Part shown: positions 49,382-57,521 of the stretch, piece by piece
Layout: every line of letters begins with the position of its first letter
Position numbering within the stretch: the stretch's first letter is position 1
Assembly: GCF_001667275.1 (NCBI RefSeq)
Contig: NZ_LZHV01000017.1
Location: 62,001 to 126,000 of the forward strand
Reading direction: 5' to 3'
DNA from: Mycobacterium sp. ACS4054
GTDB lineage: Bacteria; Actinomycetota; Actinomycetes; Mycobacteriales; Mycobacteriaceae
DNA: 64,000 nt
Notes under the pieces: generated by a model
Told to the model about the DNA's origin: nothing
What the model saw: the letters and a program-made list of their open reading frames with translations, nothing else
Databases searched by the model: none
Made by a program: the position numbers and the translations under genes

Positions 49382-51049
49382 ATGACCACAGCACGTCCCG
49401 CCAAGACCCGCAGCGAGGGCCAGTGGTCGCTGGGCGACCGCGAGCCGCTCAACGACACCGAGAAGATCAAGAACGACGACGCGCCGCTCAACGTGCGCGA
49501 CCGGATCATCAACGTCTACGCCCACCAGGGTTTCGACAGCATCGACCACTCCGATCTGCGCGGGCGCTTCCGCTGGATGGGCCTGTACACGCAGCGCGAG
49601 CAGGGCTACGACGGCAGCTGGACCGGCGACGACAACACCGACAAGATCGAAGCCAAGTACTTCATGATGCGCGTCCGCACGGACGGGAAGCCGTTGACGG
49701 CGCACGCGATGCGCACGCTCGGTCAGATCTCGACCGAATTCGCCCGCGACACCGCCGACATCAGCGACCGGGAAAACGTGCAGCTGCACTGGATTCGCAT
49801 CGAGGACGTCCCCGAGATCTGGCGCCGCCTCGACGAAGTGGGATTGCAGACCACCGAGGCCTGTGGTGACTGCCCGCGCGGCATCCACGGTTCGCCGCTG
49901 GCCGGCGACTCGCTCGACGAGGTGCTCGACCCGTCACCCGCGATCGACGAGATCGTCCGGCGCTCCATGAACAACCCCGAATTCGCCAACCTGCCACGCA
50001 AATACAAGACCGCGGTCTCGGGCCTGCAGGACGTCTCGCACGAGACGCACGATGTCGCGTTCGTCGGCGTCAACCACCCCGAGCACGGGCCCGGCCTGGA
50101 CCTGTGGGTGGGCGGCGGCCTGTCGACCAATCCGATGCTGGCCCAACGGGTCGGCGTATGGATCCCGCTGGACGAGGTCCCCGACGTGTGGGAGGCCGTC
50201 ACCAAGGCGTTCCGCGACCACGGCTACCGGCGGCTGCGCGCCAAGGCCCGGCTGAAATTCCTGATCAAGGACTGGGGCGTCGAGAAGTTCCGCGAGGTCC
50301 TCGAGACCGAGTACCTGCACCGACGGCTCATCGACGGCCCGGCCCCCGAGCCGGTCAAGCAGACCATCGACCACGTCGGCGTGCAGAAGATCAAGAACGG
50401 GCACAACGCCATTGGCGTCGCCCCGATCGCCGGCCGCGTCTCGGGCACCACGCTGTCGGCGGTGGCCGACCTGATGGAGACGGTCGGCTCCGACCGGGCG
50501 CGGCTGACCCCGTTCCAGAAGCTGGTCATCCTCGACGTACCCGACGACCGGGTCGACGAGACGGTCGCCGCACTCGACGCCCTCGGCCTACCGTCGCGGC
50601 CCTCGGCGTGGCGCAAGAACACGATGGCCTGCACCGGCATCGAGTTCTGCAAGCTGTCCTTCGCCGAAACCCGGGTCCGCACCAAGACTTTGGTGCCCGA
50701 GCTGGAACAGCGCCTGGCCGACGTCGACTCCAGGCTGAACGTGCCGATCAGCGTTCACCTCAACGGATGCCCGAACTCGTGCGCGCGAATCCAGGTGGCC
50801 GACATCGGTTTCAAGGGCCAGTGGATCGACGACGGCGAGGGCAATTCGGTCGAGGGCTTCCAGGTGCACCTGGGCGGCGGCCTGGGCGAGGCGAGCGGCT
50901 TCGGCCGAAAGCTGCGCCAGCACAAGGTGACCAGCGACGAGCTCGGCGACTACATCGACCGGGTGACGCGCAACTTCCTCGAACGCCGGGAGGGCGACGA
51001 GACTTTCGCGTCCTGGGCGCTGCGCGCCGACGAGGCCGACCTGCGATAG
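49382..51049 (+). CDS. sirA: Ferredoxin-dependent assimilatory sulfite reductase
   Basis: A 555-residue siroheme [4Fe-4S] reductase, closely matching M. tuberculosis Rv2391 (SirA, first called NirA). Cluster ligands are C417 and C423 (CTGIEFC), C463 and C467 (NGCPNSC). The Tyr-Cys pair region (GLYTQREQGYDG; TTEACGDCPR) is present. It reduces sulfite to sulfide with electrons from ferredoxin. ATG 49382 has AAGGAG six bases upstream; a longer in-frame start at 49268 is less well supported. It leads sirA-cysH-che1 and shares an upstream motif with the ferredoxin gene. Confidence 0.96.
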   Translation: MTTARPAKTRSEGQWSLGDREPLNDTEKIKNDDAPLNVRDRIINVYAHQGFDSIDHSDLRGRFRWMGLYTQREQGYDGSWTGDDNTDKIEAKYFMMRVRTDGKPLTAHAMRTLGQISTEFARDTADISDRENVQLHWIRIEDVPEIWRRLDEVGLQTTEACGDCPRGIHGSPLAGDSLDEVLDPSPAIDEIVRRSMNNPEFANLPRKYKTAVSGLQDVSHETHDVAFVGVNHPEHGPGLDLWVGGGLSTNPMLAQRVGVWIPLDEVPDVWEAVTKAFRDHGYRRLRAKARLKFLIKDWGVEKFREVLETEYLHRRLIDGPAPEPVKQTIDHVGVQKIKNGHNAIGVAPIAGRVSGTTLSAVADLMETVGSDRARLTPFQKLVILDVPDDRVDETVAALDALGLPSRPSAWRKNTMACTGIEFCKLSFAETRVRTKTLVPELEQRLADVDSRLNVPISVHLNGCPNSCARIQVADIGFKGQWIDDGEGNSVEGFQVHLGGGLGEASGFGRKLRQHKVTSDELGDYIDRVTRNFLERREGDETFASWALRADEADLR

Positions 51050-51063
51050 GAGCTGAGGACCCG

Positions 51064-51789
51064 ATGGTGGCGATCAACTTCACCAAGGAACAGCTGCGCA
51101 AGCTGGCCGAACGCGGCGCCGCCGAGATGGAGGACGCCGGCGCCGTCGACGTCCTGCGTTGGACCGACGAGCACTTCGGCGGAGCCGAGGGCTCGGGTTG
51201 CCAGTACGTGGTCGCCGCCAATATGCAAGACGCCGTGGTGGTTTCGCTCGCCGCCGAGGTGCGGCCCGGCGTGCCGGTGGTGTTCCTGGACACCGGCTAC
51301 CACTTCGCCGAAACGATCGGCACCCGCGACGCGGTCGAGTCCGTCTACGACATCCACCTGCTCAACGTCACCCCCGAGCACACCGTGCAGCAGCAGGACG
51401 AACTGCTGGGCAAGGACCTGTTCGCCCGCGACCCCAACGAATGCTGCCGCCGGCGCAAGGTCCTCCCCCTGCGCCGCGCGCTGCGCGGCTACGCGGCCTG
51501 GGTCAGCGGCCTGCGCCGGGCGGAGGCCGCCACCCGCGCCGACGCGCCGCTGATCAGCTTCGACGAATCGTTCGAGCTGATCAAAATCAACCCCATCGCG
51601 GCCTGGACCGACGAGGACGTCCGGGACTACATCGAGCGCAACAACGTGCTGGTCAACCCGCTTGTCGACGAGGGCTACCCGTCCATTGGCTGCGCCCCCT
51701 GCACCGCCAAGCCGGCCGAGGGTGACGATCCTCGCAGTGGCCGCTGGCGGGGACGAAACAAGGTCGAATGCGGGTTACACGCCTCATGA
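51064..51789 (+). CDS. cysH: Adenylyl-sulfate (APS) reductase CysH
   Basis: A 241-residue PAPS/APS reductase. The Cys pairs C127-C128 (NECCRRRKV) and C210/C213 (IGCAPCT) bind a [4Fe-4S] cluster, marking the APS-reducing type. The catalytic Cys is in the terminal ECGLH. The substrate-site motifs VVSLAAEVRPGVPVVFLDTGYHF are present. It makes sulfite for SirA. AGGAG lies upstream of ATG 51064, 14 bases after sirA. Its TGA overlaps the che1 ATG (ATGA). Confidence 0.96.
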   Translation: MVAINFTKEQLRKLAERGAAEMEDAGAVDVLRWTDEHFGGAEGSGCQYVVAANMQDAVVVSLAAEVRPGVPVVFLDTGYHFAETIGTRDAVESVYDIHLLNVTPEHTVQQQDELLGKDLFARDPNECCRRRKVLPLRRALRGYAAWVSGLRRAEAATRADAPLISFDESFELIKINPIAAWTDEDVRDYIERNNVLVNPLVDEGYPSIGCAPCTAKPAEGDDPRSGRWRGRNKVECGLHAS

Positions 51790-52502
51790 GCACGCTGGTA
51801 CTCACCGCCCACGGCAGCCGTGACCCCCGGTCGGGCGCCAACGCGCGCGCGGTGGCCGACCGGCTGGCGGGCATGCGCCCGGACCTCGACGTGCGGTTGG
51901 CGTTCCTCGAGCTCAACGAGCCGAACTTCGTCGACGTGCTGGCCGGCCTGCCGGACAGCCGTCGCGGCGTGGTGGCCCCGCTGTTGCTGGCCAGCGCCTA
52001 CCACGCGCGCCTGGACATCCCGAAGCAGATCGTGAAGGCCGGGGCGCACGGCGTCCGGCAGGCCGACGTGCTCGGCGAGGACGAGCGGCTGGTGTCGGTG
52101 CTGCGCGAACGCCTGGCCGAGGTGGGGGTCTCCCCGCTCGACGAGGGGCTGGGCGTCATGGTCGTCGCGATCGGCTCGTCCAACACCGCCGCCAACGCCC
52201 GGACGTCGACGGTGGCGTCCCGGCTGGCCGTCGGCACCCGGTGGGTCGCGGCGACGACCGCGTTCGCCACCCGGCCCGAGGCGTCGGTGGCCCGCGCCGC
52301 CGCCCAGCTGCGCGGCGGCGGCGCGCGGCGGCTGGTCATCGCGCCGTGGTTCCTGGCGCCGGGCCTGCTCACCGACGGCGTCTCAACCTTCGCGCGGGAC
52401 AACGCCATTCCGATGGCCGCGCCGCTGGGCGCGCACCGGCTGGTGGCCGAGACCGTGCTCGATCGCTACGACGAGGCGCTGGAGGCAGACGCCGCGGCCT
52501 GA
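51786..52502 (+). CDS. che1: Sirohydrochlorin chelatase-like protein (CbiX/SirB type)
   Basis: A 238-residue chelatase of the CbiX/SirB fold with two half-repeats: LTAHGSRDPRSG with the metal-binding His in the first half, and VVAIGSSNTAANA in the second. APLLLASAYHARLDIP carries another His. It would insert iron into sirohydrochlorin to make siroheme, the SirA cofactor. That fits its place as third gene of sirA-cysH-che1 (Rv2391-Rv2393 order in M. tuberculosis, from memory). The 4-bp overlap with cysH gives coupling. Confidence 0.9.
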   Translation: MSTLVLTAHGSRDPRSGANARAVADRLAGMRPDLDVRLAFLELNEPNFVDVLAGLPDSRRGVVAPLLLASAYHARLDIPKQIVKAGAHGVRQADVLGEDERLVSVLRERLAEVGVSPLDEGLGVMVVAIGSSNTAANARTSTVASRLAVGTRWVAATTAFATRPEASVARAAAQLRGGGARRLVIAPWFLAPGLLTDGVSTFARDNAIPMAAPLGAHRLVAETVLDRYDEALEADAAA

Positions 52503-53431
52503 CGGCTGACGATGTGGCTCAACAGGTCTCGCACCGCCCCGGCCGGCGGAGTGCGCCCGCCCACCCAGATCGCGCGGAACTTGCGCCGTAGGTCCAACTT
52601 CGGGATGGTGACCGCGCTCAGTCGGCCGACCGCCAGGTCGTCGGCCACCGCCAGCCGGCTCATCGCCGCGGGCCCGGCGCCGGCGAGGACGGCGGCGCGC
52701 ATCGCCGCCGCCGACGTCAGCTCCAGCACCGGGGGCGCCTGCTCCATGTCGTCGCCCAGCACGTGACGCAGCGCCTGGGTGAGCGAATCGCGGATGCCCG
52801 AATGCGGTTCGCGGGCCACCAGCGGGGTTTCCGCGAGTTCGCGGGCGGTCACCCCCCGCGCCCGCCGCGTCCACTTGTGACCGGGCGGCACCACGATCAC
52901 CAGTTCGTCCTGCCCCACCACACAGGTGGCCAATCCCTTTGGCGTGCCGGGGTTTTCGACGAAGCCGAGGTCGACGCTGCCGCCGCGGTCGGCGGCGATG
53001 GCGTGCTCGCTGTTGGTGGCGGTCAAGATCACCTGCGGCGCCGCGCTTCCGCGCCGTGACGCCTCGGTCTGCAGGGACAGCAGCCAGTGCGGCATCAGCT
53101 GTTCGGAGATGGTCTGGCTGGCCGCCACCCTGATCCGCTCGCGCCCCTCCTTGCGCAGCGAGCCCATGCCCGCGTCGATCTCGGTGGCGACCTCGAGCAG
53201 CCGTCGGGCCCAGTCGGCGACGATCAGGCCCGCCGGGGTCAGCTGCGAGCCGCGCGTGGTCCGCACCGCCAGCGTGACGCCGATCTGGGCCTCCATCGAC
53301 GCGAGGCGCCGCGAGATGGCCTGCTGGGTCAGCCCGAGTTCGCGCGCGGCGCGCCCCAGGCTGCCGGTCTCGGCGATCGCCAGGAACACCTCGAACGAGG
53401 CGAGCTCGGGCATCCGAGGGCTGAGCGGCAT
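52466..53431 (-). CDS. LysR-family transcriptional regulator
   Basis: A 321-residue LysR protein. The winged HTH (residues ~10-68) reads FEVFLAIAETGSLGRAARELGLTQQAISRRLASMEAQIGVTLAVRTTRGSQLTPAG, followed by the co-inducer domain. Its 3' end overlaps che1 by 37 bp on the opposite strand. It is divergent from the ferredoxin gene, and the gap between them contains the CACAAC/GTTGTG element also found before sirA. From this I infer control of sulfite reduction genes, like CysB/Cbl-type regulators. An alternative ATG is at 53413. Confidence 0.88.
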   Translation of the reverse strand: MPLSPRMPELASFEVFLAIAETGSLGRAARELGLTQQAISRRLASMEAQIGVTLAVRTTRGSQLTPAGLIVADWARRLLEVATEIDAGMGSLRKEGRERIRVAASQTISEQLMPHWLLSLQTEASRRGSAAPQVILTATNSEHAIAADRGGSVDLGFVENPGTPKGLATCVVGQDELVIVVPPGHKWTRRARGVTARELAETPLVAREPHSGIRDSLTQALRHVLGDDMEQAPPVLELTSAAAMRAAVLAGAGPAAMSRLAVADDLAVGRLSAVTIPKLDLRRKFRAIWVGGRTPPAGAVRDLLSHIVSRQAAASASSASS

Positions 53432-53441
53432 GGCGGATCAC

Positions 53442-53505
53442 TCACAATCATTTCGTGTGACACAACGATAGCTTGTGACTCCACAACGCCGGTGCCTCTA
53501 CTCGC
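53442..53505 (+). promoter_or_regulatory. LysR/ferredoxin divergent control region
   Basis: TCACA (53442-53446) and TGTGA (53456-53460) form an inverted pair with a 9-base spacer. They are followed by ACACAAC...CTTGTG...CACAACG...CCTCTACTCGC (53460-53505), which matches the sirA upstream element with identical spacing. Confidence 0.65.
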
Positions 53506-53533
53506 CGATGGCTGGGCCAAGAACCATGGAGGC

Positions 53534-53776
53534 ATGGCCTATGTGATCGCCGAACCCTGCGTCGACATCAAGGACAAGGCGTGCATCGAGGAATGCCCCG
53601 TCGACTGCATCTACGAGGGGGCGCGGATGCTCTACATCCACCCCGACGAGTGCGTCGACTGCGGCGCTTGTGAGCCGGTGTGCCCGGTCGAGTCCATCTA
53701 CTACGAGGACGACCTGCCGGGCGAATACGGCGAGTACACGCAGATCAACGCCGACTTCTTCGCCGAACTCGGCTAG
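53534..53776 (+). CDS. fdxA: FdxA-type [3Fe-4S][4Fe-4S] ferredoxin, truncated by an in-frame TAG
   Basis: An 80-residue seven-iron ferredoxin with all cluster Cys: CVDIKDKACIEECPVDC and CVDCGACEPVCPVESI. Mycobacterial homologues are ~107 residues. Here TAG at 53774-53776 follows AELG, exactly where homologues have SPGGA. Translation in the same frame continues beyond it with PGGAAKVGLTENDPAAVKNLESRAEAT to TAA 53858-53860. The clusters should still form. The truncation therefore removes only the C-terminal tail that normally packs on the fold. The gene lies next to sirA-cysH and shares its promoter motif, so it is the probable electron donor for SirA. Confidence 0.9.
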   Translation: MAYVIAEPCVDIKDKACIEECPVDCIYEGARMLYIHPDECVDCGACEPVCPVESIYYEDDLPGEYGEYTQINADFFAELG

Positions 53777-53860
53777 CCCGGCGGCGCGGCGAAGGTCGGG
53801 CTGACCGAGAACGACCCCGCCGCGGTCAAGAACCTGGAGAGCCGGGCCGAGGCCACGTAA
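53777..53860 (+). pseudogene. In-frame remnant of the ferredoxin C-terminal tail
   Basis: Twenty-seven codons plus TAA continue the ferredoxin frame after the TAG and read like the conserved tail of FdxA proteins (PGGAAKVGLTENDPAAVKNL). A single change TCG to TAG would explain the break. A sequencing error or readthrough are alternatives. Confidence 0.75.
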
Positions 53861-53895
53861 CCACCGGCCGCAGACGCTTTTCGTAAGGTGAGCTC

Positions 53896-55191
53896 ATGCG
53901 GACAGCTCGAATCATCCACGTCATCCGGCAGATAGGGTCGCTCGTGGTCACCGCGGTGACCGCGGTGTCCACGCTCAACGCGTATCGGCCGTTGGCGCGC
54001 AGCGGCTACCTGTCGCTGTTCTCGTGGTTTTTCGGGCTGGTGGTCACCGAGTTGCCGCTGCAGACCCTGGTCAGCCAGCTCGGCGGTCTGGCGTTGACGG
54101 CCCGGCGGCTCACCCCGGCGGTGCGGACCCTCGCCTGGCTGACCGCCGCCGCATCGGCGCTGGGCTTGCTGAACTTCAGCCGGGCCGGCCATCAAGCCAA
54201 CGTGCCGCTCACCCAGGCGCTCGACGCCGGGCTGGGCCCGTCCCGACGCACCGACTCGGCCGACCTGTGGCGCCGGCCCAAGGGCGCCGGCATCGCGAAG
54301 GCGCCGGGCTTGCTGCGCATGTTGCGGATCTACCGCGACTACGCCCACGACTCCGACATCAGCTACGGCGAATACGGCGGCGCCAACCATCTGGACATCT
54401 GGCGACGGCCCGACCTGGACCCGAACGGCAAGGCGCCCGTGCTCTTCCAAATCCCGGGCGGCGCCTGGACGACGGGAAACAAACGCGGACAAGCCCATCC
54501 GCTGATGAGCCACCTCGCCGAACTCGGCTGGATTTGCGTGGCGATCAACTACCGGCACAGCCCGCGCAACACCTGGCCCGCCCACATCGTCGACGTCAAG
54601 CGCGCCCTGGTGTGGGTAAAGCAGCACATCGCCGAGTACGGCGGCGATCCCGAATTCATCGCTATCACCGGCGGTTCCGCCGGTGGCCACCTGTCGTCGC
54701 TGGCCGCGCTAACCCCCAACGACCCCCAGTTCCAGCCCGAGTTCGAGGACGCCGACACCTCGGTGCAGGCGGCCGTGCCGTTCTACGGGATCTACGATTT
54801 CACCCGGCTCGACGACTCGATGCACGCCATGATGCCCGGGCTGCTGATCAAGTCGATCATCAAGCAACGGCCGTCGACGCACCACGACACCTTCGCCGCC
54901 GCGTCGCCGACCCATCGGGTAAACCCCGACGCCCCACCGTTTTTCGTGCTACACGGCAAGAACGACTCGCTGGCCTTCGTCGAGCAGGCCCGCGACTTCA
55001 CCGCCAAGCTGCGCGACGTGAGCAACCAACCCGTCGTGTACGCCGAATTGCCTTACACCCAGCACGCTTTCGACATCTTCGGCTCGGCCCGCGCGGTGCA
55101 CGCCGCGGTCGCCGTCGAACAATTCCTCGCCGAGGTTTACGCGAGGACCCGGGCCACCGCGCCCGCGACCATCGCCTCCGGGTCCGCCTGA
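53896..55191 (+). CDS. lipM: Membrane-anchored esterase/lipase LipM
   Basis: A 431-residue protein very like M. tuberculosis LipM (Rv2284) as recalled, from MRTARIIHVIRQIGSLVVTAVTAVSTLNAYRPLAR onward. Two or three N-terminal TM helices occupy residues ~10-100. The HSL-type alpha/beta hydrolase domain follows: VLFQIPGGAWTTGNKRG (HGGG replaced by PGGAW), nucleophile ITGGSAGGHLSS (GxSAGG), Asp in VLHGKNDSLAFV and His in YTQHAFD. It hydrolyses acyl esters at the membrane. Its 3' end overlaps the opposing TetR gene by 55 bp. Confidence 0.92.
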   Translation: MRTARIIHVIRQIGSLVVTAVTAVSTLNAYRPLARSGYLSLFSWFFGLVVTELPLQTLVSQLGGLALTARRLTPAVRTLAWLTAAASALGLLNFSRAGHQANVPLTQALDAGLGPSRRTDSADLWRRPKGAGIAKAPGLLRMLRIYRDYAHDSDISYGEYGGANHLDIWRRPDLDPNGKAPVLFQIPGGAWTTGNKRGQAHPLMSHLAELGWICVAINYRHSPRNTWPAHIVDVKRALVWVKQHIAEYGGDPEFIAITGGSAGGHLSSLAALTPNDPQFQPEFEDADTSVQAAVPFYGIYDFTRLDDSMHAMMPGLLIKSIIKQRPSTHHDTFAAASPTHRVNPDAPPFFVLHGKNDSLAFVEQARDFTAKLRDVSNQPVVYAELPYTQHAFDIFGSARAVHAAVAVEQFLAEVYARTRATAPATIASGSA

Positions 55192-55763
55192 ATCCCGACG
55201 GCGTGTAGTTCGCCGCCGATCGCCAGCGACGCCACGCCGTGCACCAGCGACCACAGCGGCGCGGCGAGGTCGCGTGGGTCCTGACCGTCCAAGGCGCCCA
55301 AGACGCCCGCCCGCTGGCAGTCGGCGATCGCGTCGAGCAGATCCCCGAACGCCTGCTCGCCGGCGACGGCCAGGCCGGGATGGTCGGCCTTGGACAACTC
55401 GGCGCCGAACATCACCCGGTAGTGGTCGGGGTGGGCGACGGCCCAGCGCACGTACGCGCGGCCGAGTTGGACCACCCGGTCCTTGGGGTCCGGCGCCGAG
55501 GCGGCCGCGACCAGTTCGGCGTGCAGCTCACCGAAGCCCTGTTCGGCCACGGTCGCGAGCAGCGCCGCCTTGTCGGCGAAGTGCCGGTACGGGGCGGCGG
55601 CGCTGACCCCGGCCCGCCGGGCCGCCTCGGTCAACGTGAAGCCCTTGGGCCCCTTTTCGGCCACCAGCGACAGTGCCGCGCTGGTCAGGGCGCGTTTCAG
55701 GTCGCCGTGGTGGTAGCTGTCCCGCCGCGCCGCCCCGGCCACAGATTTTCGCTCGCGTGCCAT
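55137..55763 (-). CDS. TetR-family regulator
   Basis: A 208-residue TetR protein with the HTH DLKRALTSAALSLVAEKGPKGFTLTEAARRAGVSAAAPYRHFADKAALLATVAEQGF (~20-75) and a TetR_C-type ligand domain (YVRWAVAHPDHYRVMFG, the WHG-like motif region). The start is ATG 55763. An inverted repeat at 55774-55795 lies 11 bases upstream and is the likely operator, in the 62-bp gap to the divergent DUF1707 gene. Confidence 0.9.
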   Translation of the reverse strand: MARERKSVAGAARRDSYHHGDLKRALTSAALSLVAEKGPKGFTLTEAARRAGVSAAAPYRHFADKAALLATVAEQGFGELHAELVAAASAPDPKDRVVQLGRAYVRWAVAHPDHYRVMFGAELSKADHPGLAVAGEQAFGDLLDAIADCQRAGVLGALDGQDPRDLAAPLWSLVHGVASLAIGGELHAVGIQADPEAMVAGAVARVLA

Positions 55764-55773
55764 GTTGACGAGA

Positions 55774-55795
55774 TTAACATTAGGGCCTATGTTAA
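55774..55795. promoter_or_regulatory. TetR operator inverted repeat
   Basis: TTAACAT (55774-55780) and ATGTTAA (55789-55795) are perfect arms around an 8-base spacer, between the divergent TetR and DUF1707 genes. The site could control both. Confidence 0.75.
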
Positions 55796-55825
55796 GGCCA
55801 TTCACATCCGAAGGAAGGGGACGAA

Positions 55826-56251
55826 ATGGACCCGCAACAGACCCCCCGCGCCGGCGACCGCGACCGGGAGCGGGCGGCAACCCGCCTGGGCCAGGCGCTC
55901 GCGCAGGGCTACCTGGAACTCGACGAATACGACCGACGCGTGCGCGCGGTGTTCGCCGCGCAGACCACCGGCGAGCTGCGTGAACACCTCGCCGACCTCC
56001 CACTCGAGCGCATTCGCCGTGCGGACCCGCGGCGCCGCGCCGCCCGCATCGCCGCCGCCCGGCGCGGGGTGCGCATTCACCTCGGCGCCTATCTCGCGAT
56101 GACCGTCATCGTGCTCACCGTGTGGGCGGCCGTCGCCGCCACCACCGACGCCACGTACTTCTGGCCGGTATGGCCCATCCTCGGCGCCGGGATCGGACTC
56201 GTCAGCCACGCGCTGGGCATCCGCCCGGCCGTGAAAACCATTGCGAAATAA
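55826..56251 (+). CDS. DUF1707 / 2TM-domain membrane protein
   Basis: A 141-residue protein. Residues ~10-55 are a DUF1707 module (RERAATRLGQALAQGYLELDEYDRRVRAVFAAQTTGELREHLADLP), a SHOCT-related segment common in actinobacteria. A basic linker leads to two TM helices (HLGAYLAMTVIVLTVWAAVAA; WPILGAGIGLVSHAL) of the 2TM type. GAAGGAAGGGG lies before the ATG. It is probably controlled with the divergent TetR. Function is unknown. Confidence 0.85.
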   Translation: MDPQQTPRAGDRDRERAATRLGQALAQGYLELDEYDRRVRAVFAAQTTGELREHLADLPLERIRRADPRRRAARIAAARRGVRIHLGAYLAMTVIVLTVWAAVAATTDATYFWPVWPILGAGIGLVSHALGIRPAVKTIAK

Positions 56252-56260
56252 GGACTAGCC

Positions 56261-57028
56261 ATGTCATGGGCCGTGATCACCGGCGCCAGCTCCGGGTTCG
56301 GCGCGCTCTTCGCCGACCAGCTGGCGCGGCGGGGCATGTCGCTACTGCTGGCCGGGCGCGATGAGGCCCGGCTCTCCGCGGTCGCGCAGCGAGTCGAACA
56401 ACCGGTCGAACTGGTCGTCGGCGACCTTGGCACCCGGGCCGGCATCGACGACCTAATCGCCCGGCTGGACGGGCGGGAGGTCGACGTGCTGGTCAACAAC
56501 GCCGGCTTCGGCACCTACGGCCCGTTCGCGGAGGTCGACGCCGAGCGCGAGCGTGAGCTGGTCGCGGTCAACGTCGACGCGCTGGTGCGGCTGACGCACG
56601 CGGTGCTCCCCGGCATGCTGGCGCGCGGCCGGGGCGGTGTCCTGAATGTCGCCTCCACCATCGCCTTTCAGCCCGGCCCGTATCAGGCCACCTACGGCGC
56701 GTCAAAGGCTTTCGTGCTGTCGCTGAGCCAAGCGTTGTGGGCCGAGACGCGCGGTTCCGGGGTGAGCGTCACCGCGCTGTGTCCCGGGCCCACCCGGACC
56801 GGGTTCGTCGATGCGCTCGGCTCGGACGTCTCGCACACCGCGGTCTATCGCCGGCTCGCGGCGCCCGAACCCGTCGTGGCCGCCGGGCTCCGAGGGCTGG
56901 ACCGCGGGCGTGCCGTCGTCGTGCCCGGCTGGCGCCTTCGGGCGATGGCCGCCGGCTCACGACACATGCCCGGCTGGCTCTCGGCGCTCGTCAGCGGCCG
57001 AATGCTGCGGCCCGCCGAGAAAAGCTAG
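56261..57028 (+). CDS. Short-chain dehydrogenase/reductase
   Basis: A 255-residue classical SDR with TGASSGFGALFA (TGxxxGxG), VNNAGFGTYG, a catalytic Ser in VLNVASTIAF, YGASKAF (YxxxK) and CPGPTRTGF. The Arg after strand 2 (LLAGRDEAR) favours NADP(H). It follows the DUF1707 gene by 9 bp and may belong to that TetR-controlled unit. It ends in CTAG, overlapping the stop of the opposing gene. The substrate is unknown. Confidence 0.9.
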   Translation: MSWAVITGASSGFGALFADQLARRGMSLLLAGRDEARLSAVAQRVEQPVELVVGDLGTRAGIDDLIARLDGREVDVLVNNAGFGTYGPFAEVDAERERELVAVNVDALVRLTHAVLPGMLARGRGGVLNVASTIAFQPGPYQATYGASKAFVLSLSQALWAETRGSGVSVTALCPGPTRTGFVDALGSDVSHTAVYRRLAAPEPVVAAGLRGLDRGRAVVVPGWRLRAMAAGSRHMPGWLSALVSGRMLRPAEKS

Positions 57029-57504
57029 GTCTTGGGACGGACGCCGGCGGCGCGATAGACGAAGACCGGCTGCACCGGAAAGCGCAGCGTCGTCGCCGGC
57101 AGCGTCTGAAGCACCTCGTCGGGAATCTTCTTGCGGTAGTTGAGCCGCATCGACCCGCTGAAGGCGGGATCGACACCGTGCAAATCGATTTCGAGGTTCA
57201 GGCCCTTGCCGGTGATGGTGGCCCGGGCCGGCCCCTTGGCGTTGTTCCAGGGGCAGTCGATCGATCGCAGGTTGGCGTCCCCGCGCGCGGGCAGCGTGGC
57301 CACGACCCGCGCCGCGGTGAACGCGAACGCGCCCGTGTAGCGGGAGACGCCGGAGGCCGAATAGACGCCCGGCACGTGGCCGCCGAAGTGCCGGCTCACC
57401 CCGACCTTGCCGGCGCTGAAGATGATTCCCTCGGCGTCGAGCTCGTCGCGCAGCGCGGCGGGCAGCTTGCCGATTTCGGACAGGTTGCGGAGGAAGCCGA
57501 ACAC
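57025..57504 (-). CDS. Conserved hypothetical protein
   Basis: A ~159-residue soluble protein starting at a GTG (VFGFLRNLSEIGKLPAALRDELDAEGIIFSAGKVGVSRHFGG). A short amphipathic helix is followed by a mainly beta fold (YTGAFAFTAARVVATLPARGDANLRSIDCPWNN; GPARATITGKGLNLEIDLHGVDPAFSGSMRLNYRKKIP). It is reminiscent of small actinobacterial lipid-binding-like proteins, but I recognise no family. The start is uncertain. Its stop is shared with the SDR in CTAG, and it lies 17 bp after the chagasin-like gene on the same strand. Confidence 0.7.
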   Translation of the reverse strand: MFGFLRNLSEIGKLPAALRDELDAEGIIFSAGKVGVSRHFGGHVPGVYSASGVSRYTGAFAFTAARVVATLPARGDANLRSIDCPWNNAKGPARATITGKGLNLEIDLHGVDPAFSGSMRLNYRKKIPDEVLQTLPATTLRFPVQPVFVYRAAGVRPKT

Positions 57505-57521
57505 GTTCCAGACCGTAGCGT

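Noticed and set aside
49268..49382. Longer sirA start at ATG 49268
   Set aside because: It is in frame, but the AAGGAG there is 14 bases away, whereas ATG 49382 has AAGGAG at six bases and matches the homologue's core start.
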